Origin: an uncultured Coriobacteriales bacterium
Lineage (GTDB): Bacteria > Actinomycetota > Coriobacteriia > Coriobacteriales > UMGS124
NCBI GenBank assembly: GCA_934636245.1
Contig: CAKUAI010000031.1
Coordinates: forward strand, 1-28,851
Length of the DNA stretch: 28,851 bases
Direction of reading: 5' to 3'
Positions 22,691-28,851 of this stretch are shown piece after piece; the first letter of the stretch is position 1, and each line of letters opens with the position of its first letter. The translations under genes were made by a program, and so were the position numbers. The notes beneath the pieces are model-generated. The model did no database searches. It was given only the letters and a program-made list of their open reading frames with translations, and was not told where the DNA came from.

Positions 22691-24340
22691 ATGCAGCGAC
22701 AGGACATCGCCCGACGGCGCGCACTGGGCCTCGGAGCGGCGGGGGCCGCAATGCTCGCGGGTACCGCGATGACGGGCATGATGAATGATCCGACCAGCGC
22801 CATGGCCGAGGAGGTGCCCGAGTCGCTCGACGCTACCTTCGGAGACGTTGACGCCTTTGAGGCGAACCTTGAGGCGGCGGGGTGCGTCGTCCAGCGCGGT
22901 GAGCTGCGCCTGCTCGACACGCTGCAGCTGGCGAGCGAAGGCAAGCTCATTTCCTGCTTCGGCAACAACGCGGGCTCGCATTACCTGGTGAATTTTCTGC
23001 CTCCTGCGCCCAACCAGGACCCCGCGCCTGCCGTTGAGGAGAAAGGCTGGCCGGCCGAGGAGCCGGGCGTGGGCTATGTCGCCGGCGCCGAGGGCAACTA
23101 TCCCGCCAACCCCTATTTCAGTCCTGTGGGCTGGACGTACAAGCTACGCTCCGACGAGGCGGTCGTCATGGCGGGTCCCATGCCGCCTGCGTGCGTGTAC
23201 TTCTCGCTCATCAACTACATTCTGCTTGCCTCCGTCAAACCGGAGCGGGACTACACCAACGCGAAGGGCTTCTTCGCGGTAGACGCCGGCGAGGGCGGTA
23301 CGTACCATCCCGTGTTCGGCAGCATCGGCATGCCGTACAACCAATTCGGCATGGCCACCGAGGCTACGCCCGGCGCGTGCCCCGGCCCCGTGACGAATGT
23401 GGAGGCGCAGTCCTTCGGCGCGCGCTTCGTGTATGTGATGACGGGCGACGCCACCACGCTCGAGACGGTCGAGGCGGCGCTCGAGGCGGCGGGCTTTGGT
23501 GCAGGCATCGTCAACAAGGCCCTTCTGCCTGCCCAAACGCTCAACATGGGCCTGGAAGCGGGCAAGGTTACCTTCTGCACGCTGGCGCGCATTTCCCAGC
23601 CGGCCGATGGCGAGGCCATGGACGCCTGGATTGCCTCTTTGGCCGAGAGCATGCGTGTCGTGCGCATCACGCCCTCCGCGCCCAATGACGCGCCCTTGGC
23701 GGCGACGCCTATCACGACGCGCGGCACGGGCGTGCACGAGATCGCTGCGCTGCCCCATGCGGCGGCCGACCTCGAGGCCATCCGCGAGGCAATCATCGCC
23801 CAGTATGCCGACGAGTACGACTACGAGGAACCGGCCGTGAACATCGCCGTGCCCGAGGGCATGACCTCTTACTTCAACGACACCAACTCTCAGGGCGACA
23901 ACCACGACACGACGTATCTCATGACCGATAACTTCACGCTGACCTCCGACGATGACTTCGTCGTGGTGTACGGCGTGAACCACACCACCACCGGAAAGGC
24001 CGTTTACTCCAACGCCGTCCTGTATGCTCGCCCCATGCTCAACGGCGTGTGCAGCATCTACAACGGCCTGTTCGAATGCTCCGCCGCGCAGTACCTGCCC
24101 GAGGGCGCCGACGGGTACTACGTCTACAAGATGGCGCGTCCTGGCTGGTCAGGTGCCGACGAGTTCACGGCCGAGATACCGTACAGCACCGGCAACGAGC
24201 AGGGCATATATTACGGAGTGGACAACGACAACACGGTTCTCGCGGCCTTCCGAGCCTACATTGAGCCCGAGACGGGCGTGGGCGCGTCCTACTACGAGAT
24301 CGTCTACGACCGCGCCATCGTGTTCCATCGCCGCGCATAG
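22691..24340 (+). CDS. Exported protein of unknown family
   Basis: A 549-aa protein. The N-terminus (QRQDIARRRALGLGAAGAAMLAGTAM) looks like a Tat-type signal, ending near SAMAEEV. The start at 22691 is fixed by AGGAGGT 6 nt upstream. The mature protein is rich in Tyr, Phe and Gly, with aromatic stretches such as PACVYFSLINYILLA (about 170-184) and DDFVVVYGVNHTTTGKAVYSNAVLYARP (about 417-444), and few Cys. I see no catalytic motif that I recognise and no membrane segment apart from the signal. The RBS is near-consensus, so it may be well expressed. A weak promoter candidate is TTGCCC (22589) with TAGAAT (22610), spaced only 15 bp. Position in the exported-enzyme cluster suggests an envelope role. 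Confidence 0.75.
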   Translation: MQRQDIARRRALGLGAAGAAMLAGTAMTGMMNDPTSAMAEEVPESLDATFGDVDAFEANLEAAGCVVQRGELRLLDTLQLASEGKLISCFGNNAGSHYLVNFLPPAPNQDPAPAVEEKGWPAEEPGVGYVAGAEGNYPANPYFSPVGWTYKLRSDEAVVMAGPMPPACVYFSLINYILLASVKPERDYTNAKGFFAVDAGEGGTYHPVFGSIGMPYNQFGMATEATPGACPGPVTNVEAQSFGARFVYVMTGDATTLETVEAALEAAGFGAGIVNKALLPAQTLNMGLEAGKVTFCTLARISQPADGEAMDAWIASLAESMRVVRITPSAPNDAPLAATPITTRGTGVHEIAALPHAAADLEAIREAIIAQYADEYDYEEPAVNIAVPEGMTSYFNDTNSQGDNHDTTYLMTDNFTLTSDDDFVVVYGVNHTTTGKAVYSNAVLYARPMLNGVCSIYNGLFECSAAQYLPEGADGYYVYKMARPGWSGADEFTAEIPYSTGNEQGIYYGVDNDNTVLAAFRAYIEPETGVGASYYEIVYDRAIVFHRRA

Positions 24341-24347
24341 AAACCCA

Positions 24348-24381
24348 GGCGGCGCGCCAGCTACCAGCCGTGCGCGCCGCC
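24348..24381 (+). terminator. GC-rich hairpin after the exported orphan
   Basis: GGCGGCGCGC (24348-24357) pairs perfectly with GCGCGCCGCC (24372-24381), starting 8 bp after the stop codon of the preceding gene. There is no T-run, so a factor-dependent or weak terminator is likely. Confidence 0.55.
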
Positions 24382-24519
24382 CTGTCGAGCAGCTTGCGGA
24401 CGGCGGGCCTGCCGCCCTGCAGGGCATTTCACGTGGGGTGAGCTCCCGGCCTGCTCAATCGGCGGCCACTTGAGAGGATTTTCACCCAGTGAGGAGGGCG
24501 GCAGCTGGCGGCACACCCT

Positions 24520-24790
24520 CACCCAGGCGGTCCTGTGGCGCCCCCGCCGCAGGACCCCTCGTGCTCCTCTCTGGCGTACAGGGGGGTCTCCTATGGCCAG
24601 GGATCGGCCCCCATTGGCAGAGAAACGAGTTTCGGAGTAGCGAGAACGTCGATTGGCTGCCCTCTCGGCGAGTTTTGCTGGGCGCGGAGGCTCGGATTGC
24701 TCGTTTTGGCCCCCTTTTCGCGCCTCGGGGAGCCTTTGAATCTCATCCATGAGTGACTGTTTGAGGGATATGTGGGCCTGAGGGCCAAGG
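24520..24790. other. Gene-poor stretch, possible dispersed intergenic repeat
   Basis: Open frames occur here on both strands (the longest a 174-codon minus-strand frame at 24361-24885), but none has a ribosome site or protein-like composition, so I reject them as genes. The segment resembles, from memory only, an intergenic sequence that recurs in some Coriobacteriia genomes. Nothing else is recognised in 24382-24951. Confidence 0.3.
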
Positions 24791-24951
24791 GCCCGAGCGC
24801 GTGCGGGGCTGATTTGCGCGGCATCCGCTTGTTCGTTCACCCATCTGCCTACCCTTGATACCTTTTGGTCGTTCAGGACGTACACTTTTATCGCATGCCT
24901 TGCGACAGATGTGTTCGAGAAGACGCCAACGACCGGGATGGGAGGCGCGAC

Positions 24952-27027
24952 ATGGCGGATGTGACTGGGGAGGTGCCCGAATCGTCGACGGATGACATCG
25001 AGCTCGGGGTGCCGACAGGCGCAGAGCTGTCCGAGGGCGCAGCTGGGAGGCTGCCAAACGTCGACAGGCGCGAGGCAAACAGGGAAGACCTGCTAGACGA
25101 TGGTGAGTCTGGTGCATCGCCGTATGCCGCACATGCAAGGCGCCTCGTGGTCTACGCTGCCAAAGCGGCTGTGGTGCTTGGCTTGCTGGGCATCTTCGCA
25201 GTTCAAGCGCCCGCGATGCCTCCCATTGCCATTGCTTTGATTTGGTCGGCCTTGAGCGCAGCGTGCTCGCTGGGCACTGTGCATCAGTGCGTGATGCGCA
25301 AGTTGCGCCGTCAGATTGAGTTCAAAGAGGGCGGGCGTGCGGCACGCTTCAACAACGGGCGCACCCTTTGCTTCATCGTGTCGTTCGTCGTCTCGGCGAT
25401 AGGCGTTGCAAGCCTGATGTTTGCCGTTGCGACCTGGGACGCTGTGCAGTGGTGCCTTGCCGTCGCCGCAGTGCCCCTGCTTGCCGTTGCGTCGCATGTG
25501 GTGGGCAATCGGCTGAAAGAGGAGTTTGAGCCGGCCTTCTGGGCATCGAGGTCCCTGCTCGTGGGCGTGGGCATCACGCTTGCTGCCCTTGTCGTTGGAG
25601 CGCTTGTCATCTCAGCCATCGAGCCGACGCCCCAGGTCACGAGCGCTGCCCAGGCTTTCAAAGAGGCACCGCAACCGTTTGACGGCTCCCCATCGGCCCT
25701 CATGTCCGAGGCGGGCAGGCTCATAGCACTTGTAGACGGTCTCTCGTCGTTCGGCCTGTCTCAGGCGGCGGTGGTAAACCTTGCGCTCTACCGGGTCGTG
25801 CACGGCGTTTTGATGTTGGCGTCATTCGGGGCCTTGGTTGGCATATTTGCAACGTGCCTGCTAGACCCCGCAGAACTCAAGCGCGTGTTCCTGCCTCTCG
25901 AGGCGGCGAAGGACCCCTCCCGTCCCCAGCCTCTCATGTGCAGGTACGTGGCGGCGGCGTGCGTCGCGCCGGCGGTGCTCGCCGTGGGTTTCCTTGCAGC
26001 CGACCACGCGGCGGCTTATGCTGTGCAGACGCAGGAGGTCACGGCAGCCGAGGCGTTCGTGCGCGACCAGGTGGACCTGGCGGTGTTCGTGCTCGACGGG
26101 CAGTACTACGAATACCAGGGTGTCCAGGACCTGATGAGCGAGACGTCCGAGAAGGCTGCCCAGCTCGAGGCCGATGCCCGTGCCGAGCTCGTGCCCCTCG
26201 TCAACGGGTTCTTCGACGGGTGCCTGGGCAATGTGGACGCTTTCCTCGACTGGTACTACAGCTTGCCGGGTGATTATGAGCAGCTTGCGATACAAATCGC
26301 GCAATACGTCGCCGGAAGCACCGATGATTATGCCGTCGAGCAGCTCACCTCCCATCTTGAGGACGGCTTCGACGATGCCGGCTTGTCGGAGAAGTGGGCG
26401 GGTTATCAGGAGCAGGCGGCGGCCCTGGAGGACGACTTCTATGCGCGTATGGCCGAGTTGAAGTTTGAAGACGACGTGCCCGACTGGCTTGTGAAGAAGA
26501 GCGAGGCCATCGAGCGGGAAGACTTGCTCAAGGTGTTCGCACCCGCGCAGAGCTTCATGAGCAGGGAGATGCGCGTGGTGGCAGGTGGTACGGCCGGCGT
26601 CGCGACGGGTGTGGCGACCAAGACGCTTGTAAGCAAGGCTGCCGACAAGGGATTCTTCAAGGGGCTCACGAAGCTGGTGGAGAAGGTCGCCGCTAAGGTC
26701 GGGACAAGGGCCGCGGAGGCGGCGGTCGGCAGTGCCATCGGGGGCGCTGTGGGTGCAGTGGGAGGCTCGGCTGTGCCTGTCGCGGGCACTGCGGTGGGAG
26801 GTGCCGCCGGTGCGGTGGCTGGCGCGGCGATTGTGACGGGCGTGGGCATCGGCGTCGACTACGGCCTGCTCAAGGTGGATGAGCTGCTGAACCGCGACGC
26901 TTACCGCCAGGAGATCGTCGACAGCATCGAGGATGCCCGTGCCGAGATGCTCGCCACAATCGAACCTGCGGATGAGGGCGGCGAGAACGAAGGGGTTGCA
27001 AGTGATAGCGATTCGCTTGCCGAATGA
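24952..27027 (+). CDS. Multi-pass membrane protein with glycine-zipper-like C-terminus
   Basis: A 691-aa protein of unknown function. After an acidic N-terminus (about 60 residues) come about seven hydrophobic segments (near 65-85, 90-112, 138-160, 166-184, 201-222, 276-303 and 331-352). A long helical, Glu/Asp-rich stretch follows (about 355-540), then a Gly/Ala-rich segment (about 542-640) with GSAIGGAVGAVGGSAVPVAGTAVGG, like glycine zippers that insert into or oligomerise within membranes, and a short acidic tail. I chose the ATG at 24952, with GGGAGG 7 nt upstream; upstream TTG and ATG (24895) starts lack a comparable site. It stands alone between hairpins. It could be a channel, a stress sensor or a membrane-acting effector; nothing decides between these. 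Confidence 0.75.
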   Translation: MADVTGEVPESSTDDIELGVPTGAELSEGAAGRLPNVDRREANREDLLDDGESGASPYAAHARRLVVYAAKAAVVLGLLGIFAVQAPAMPPIAIALIWSALSAACSLGTVHQCVMRKLRRQIEFKEGGRAARFNNGRTLCFIVSFVVSAIGVASLMFAVATWDAVQWCLAVAAVPLLAVASHVVGNRLKEEFEPAFWASRSLLVGVGITLAALVVGALVISAIEPTPQVTSAAQAFKEAPQPFDGSPSALMSEAGRLIALVDGLSSFGLSQAAVVNLALYRVVHGVLMLASFGALVGIFATCLLDPAELKRVFLPLEAAKDPSRPQPLMCRYVAAACVAPAVLAVGFLAADHAAAYAVQTQEVTAAEAFVRDQVDLAVFVLDGQYYEYQGVQDLMSETSEKAAQLEADARAELVPLVNGFFDGCLGNVDAFLDWYYSLPGDYEQLAIQIAQYVAGSTDDYAVEQLTSHLEDGFDDAGLSEKWAGYQEQAAALEDDFYARMAELKFEDDVPDWLVKKSEAIEREDLLKVFAPAQSFMSREMRVVAGGTAGVATGVATKTLVSKAADKGFFKGLTKLVEKVAAKVGTRAAEAAVGSAIGGAVGAVGGSAVPVAGTAVGGAAGAVAGAAIVTGVGIGVDYGLLKVDELLNRDAYRQEIVDSIEDARAEMLATIEPADEGGENEGVASDSDSLAE

Positions 27028-27130
27028 CCTGAGAAGCCGAGCATGAGTTGATGGAGGCCTGATTGGCAGTGCATCATGTTGGTGCGTGATGAAAAGGTAC
27101 CTTGCGGCTCCGGTGCGCCTGCTTGAGCAA

Positions 27131-27184
27131 ACTTTGCAGGCGCAGTCCTTCGACTGGCTTGCGGTCGAAGGACTGCCAAGGTTT
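27131..27184. terminator. Long hairpin between convergent genes
   Basis: GCAGTCCTTCGAC (27142-27154) pairs perfectly with GTCGAAGGACTGC (27164-27176), 13 bp with a 9-nt loop. Outer segments AAACTTTG and CAAGGTTT extend the stem after a 5-nt bulge and give a T-rich or A-rich edge on each strand, as expected for a bidirectional terminator between genes ending at 27027 (plus) and 27203 (minus). Confidence 0.75.
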
Positions 27185-27202
27185 GTCGGACCCGTTGTTT
27201 TC

Positions 27203-28477
27203 CTACACCGCCCAGACGGGAAACGCCCAGGCTCGCTCGCTCACGGGGTAGGTATCCTGTGCCATGCACATGATGCACCCGCAGCCGATGTCCCTCTTGA
27301 ATGCGGCGAGTTCCTCGGGGATGTCATCTTGTGCAACGGGGTCGAGAACGCCCAGGTTGCGCGTGTCTTTTATGCTTGGTGATGCGGTTTTCTTCACCTC
27401 GATGGGGTAGAGTGTGCCGTCGCGTTCCATGAGTATGTCTATCTCACGCTTGTCATTGTTGCGGAAGAAGTACAGCGGTGGTCGCGTGCCAGCGTTGACG
27501 AAGCTACGGTAGACCTCTCCAAATGCATAGGTCTCGAAGAATTGGCCCGACATGGCCCCCGCCTCGAGGACGGCGGGGTTTGTCCAGCCCGAGAGATAGG
27601 AGGCCAGGCCGGTATCGAGGAAGTGCATGATGGGCTGTTTTGAGAGGCGTTTGAGAAGGTTGTTTGCGTAAGGTTGCACGACTTTGACGAGGTAGGAGCT
27701 CGTGAGCAGCGACAGCCAGGTCTTGGCGGTCTTCTCGCTGATGTCCGCAAGGCGGGCGAGGTCGGCATAAACGACGGGCTTACCGGTGAGCGCTGCGCAT
27801 GCCGTCATGAAGCTGCGGAACTTGAGTTCGTCGCCCACCTGGGCAAGGTCGCGGATGTCGCGCATGATGTACGTGTCGAGGTACGACTCGTAACCGCCCG
27901 CGCGCAAATCGTCGGGCAGGGCTCGTATGGCGGGAAGGGATCCTTTGCAGATGTCGGCGTACACCTCGGTGACGTCACGCGCCTGGCGGGTGCTGACGCA
28001 CCGCATGAAGTAATCGGGGGTCGCGCCGAACGTTTCCGAGGGGGCACCGTATATCTCCGAGGCTGACAGGCCGAGCATCTCAACCACCCCAGCGCGGCCT
28101 GCGAGCGATTCGGAGACGGCTGACATGAGATGGAAGGGCTGCGAGCCTGTGAGCCAGAACAGGCCGGTCTGCTCGGACGGGTCGACGACCTCCTTGATAT
28201 AAGGGAGAAGCTCGGGAGCCTTCTGTATCTCGTCGATAAGAATCGGTGGGTGGTAACGCTGCAAGAAGAGCGCCGGGTCGGTTTTTGCAACCTGACGAAT
28301 CGAGGTGTTGTCGAGGCTGACATACGAACGTGCGATGTCTCGTTCCTGTGACTCCTGCTCCATGAGGTGCTTGAGCATCGTGGTCTTGCCGACCTGTCTG
28401 GGGCCGGTGACGACGACGACCTTGAAGTGCTGCGAGTAGCGCTTGACAACGGGTTCTAGTGCGCGCGGGATGTACAT
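27203..28477 (-). CDS. AAA_14 ATPase with C-terminal DUF4143 domain
   Basis: A 424-aa protein of the common AAA_14/DUF4143 family. Walker A GPRQVGKT (25-32) and Walker B ILIDEIQ (79-85) are intact. The DUF4143 part contains LSLLTSSYLVKVVQPYANN and a C-terminal nuclease-like patch: REIDIL and YPIEVKK (about 345-362), the D and ExK of a PD-(D/E)XK fold. Its function is not established; solitary copies are abundant in gut bacteria and are often in accessory DNA. The open frame extends 119 codons upstream, but the ATG at 28477 has GAGG 6 nt before it and begins the family's usual start (YIPRALEP). The frame extension runs through the promoter palindrome and is rejected. A perfect 19-bp-arm palindrome overlaps its promoter and leader. 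Confidence 0.9.
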   Translation of the reverse strand: MYIPRALEPVVKRYSQHFKVVVVTGPRQVGKTTMLKHLMEQESQERDIARSYVSLDNTSIRQVAKTDPALFLQRYHPPILIDEIQKAPELLPYIKEVVDPSEQTGLFWLTGSQPFHLMSAVSESLAGRAGVVEMLGLSASEIYGAPSETFGATPDYFMRCVSTRQARDVTEVYADICKGSLPAIRALPDDLRAGGYESYLDTYIMRDIRDLAQVGDELKFRSFMTACAALTGKPVVYADLARLADISEKTAKTWLSLLTSSYLVKVVQPYANNLLKRLSKQPIMHFLDTGLASYLSGWTNPAVLEAGAMSGQFFETYAFGEVYRSFVNAGTRPPLYFFRNNDKREIDILMERDGTLYPIEVKKTASPSIKDTRNLGVLDPVAQDDIPEELAAFKRDIGCGCIMCMAQDTYPVSERAWAFPVWAV

Positions 28478-28485
28478 GCAAGCCT

Positions 28486-28535
28486 CAATTCTCTCAAATC
28501 CGGAATGTAACTCCGGATTTGAGAGAATTGTAGCA
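28486..28535 (-). promoter_or_regulatory. Extended -10 promoter overlapping a perfect 19-bp-arm palindrome
   Basis: The palindrome arms are 28486-28504 and 28512-28530 (CAATTCTCTCAAATCCGGA and its exact complement) with a 7-nt loop. On the minus strand TGCTACAAT (28527-28535) is an extended -10, overlapping the outer arm; the other arm ends 8 bp before the start codon, beside the ribosome site. A bound protein would block polymerase, and a transcript hairpin would hinder ribosome access, so tight control of the ATPase gene is likely. Confidence 0.7.
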
Positions 28536-28593
28536 CAGGGCAAGATGAATCCCATCCCGTACTCTTGCCTGCTTGCTACCGCCGCTCGAACGT

Positions 28594-28716
28594 CTACGCC
28601 ACAAGCTTGAGGTAATCGACGATGGGCAGGTGCTGGGGACAGGCACGCTCGCAGGCCCGGCAGCCGCTGCGCTCGCTGGCGGCGCCGTGGTCGCGCGTCC
28701 AGCTGCGGTAGATCAT
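28594..28716 (-). pseudogene. 3' remnant of a 4Fe-4S aldo/keto reductase
   Basis: The minus strand encodes 40 residues from an ATG at 28716 to a stop at 28594, with IYRSWTRDHGAAS and CRACERACPQHLPI, the usual C-terminal end of Coriobacteriia aldo/keto reductases that carry a [4Fe-4S] cluster. The first of the four cluster Cys expected just before (in a C-x2-C-x2-C-x3-CP pattern) is replaced by Arg (SERSGC). The translation upstream of 28716 is open but does not resemble the rest of the enzyme, so the catalytic barrel is missing and this is a decayed fragment. Confidence 0.6.
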
Positions 28717-28798
28717 GGCCCTGCGTGGAGAAGGCGCGGCTGCGTGCGCATATAATGGCCGCCTGTCCCTTCGCGTGTGTTTGATAGTCTCTAGCTTG

Positions 28799-28851
28799 CG
28801 GGTTTGAGCAGCCTGGCTTTTCGGTTTTGAGCACGAACTTTTTTCGGTTTT
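28799..28851. repeat. 23-bp tandem repeat cut by the window end
   Basis: Units begin at 28799 (CGGGTTTGAGCA...), 28822 (CGGTTTTGAGCA...) and 28845 (CGGTTTT, cut off), an exact 23-bp spacing. The conserved part is CGG-TTTGAGCA and a closing TTTT; the middle varies. The GAGCACGA segment recalls the GCACG motif at 11963-12049. The space 28717-28798 holds no gene I support, only TATAAT (28751-28756) without a -35. Confidence 0.5.

Noticed and set aside
28478..28834. 119-codon N-terminal extension of the AAA_14 protein
   Set aside because: It runs through the promoter palindrome and the aldo/keto reductase remnant in another frame; the family starts at YIPRALEP.
28799..28851. CRISPR array
   Set aside because: The 23-bp units have no constant repeat with unique spacers of usual length, and no cas genes are in the window.

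Overview
The window looks like chromosomal DNA from a gut-type Coriobacteriia bacterium (Actinomycetota). This is inferred from the moderately high GC, the large number of Tat-exported oxidoreductase-like proteins (FAD fumarate-reductase family, nitroreductase, alkyl-sulfatase family) and a C-terminal aldo/keto-reductase fragment with the CPQHLPI ending. I cannot name a genus from sequence alone.

Left part (1-9.43 kb): one tightly packed defence operon. It runs from a ribbon-helix-helix regulator with its own repeat-rich promoter, through a 1082-aa SNF2-type helicase with a degenerate PLD-like N-terminus, a DUF4391-like protein, a beta-class type III methyltransferase (Mod), to a type III restriction subunit (Res). 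Gene junctions overlap or lie 2-4 bp apart, so the genes are probably co-transcribed. Mod and Res alone would be an ordinary type III restriction-modification system; the helicase, DUF4391 protein and RHH regulator make it an extended form that I do not recognise as a named system.

Middle left (9.43-12.3 kb): a stand-alone AAA-ATPase/PD-(D/E)XK protein preceded by a 21-bp-arm palindrome, then about 0.8 kb of debris: a degenerate tRNA-Pro-like sequence, a broken coding fragment, several inverted repeats and a recurring TGGTYC...GCACG motif. This looks like the scarred edge of a genomic island.

Middle right (12.3-24.3 kb): a cluster of exported proteins, each transcribed mainly on its own and separated by hairpins: a Tat nitroreductase (with a well-formed promoter and operator-like repeat), a Tat alkyl-sulfatase-like hydrolase, a 928-aa Tat protein probably forming a beta-helix, a Tat FAD-dependent reductase, and an orphan 549-aa secreted protein. 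The 928-aa protein and the FAD reductase, transcribed divergently, share an unusual Ala/Gly/Pro/Glu/Asp C-terminal tail ending in Lys. A RhuM-Fic fusion gene sits inside this cluster.

Right part (24.3-28.85 kb): a gene-poor 0.6 kb stretch that may be a dispersed repeat, a large multi-pass membrane protein with a glycine-zipper-like C-terminus, an AAA_14/DUF4143 ATPase fronted by a perfect 19-bp-arm palindrome overlapping its promoter, the 3' remnant of a 4Fe-4S aldo/keto reductase, and a 23-bp tandem repeat running off the end. No rRNA, CRISPR array, integrase or transposase gene was seen.
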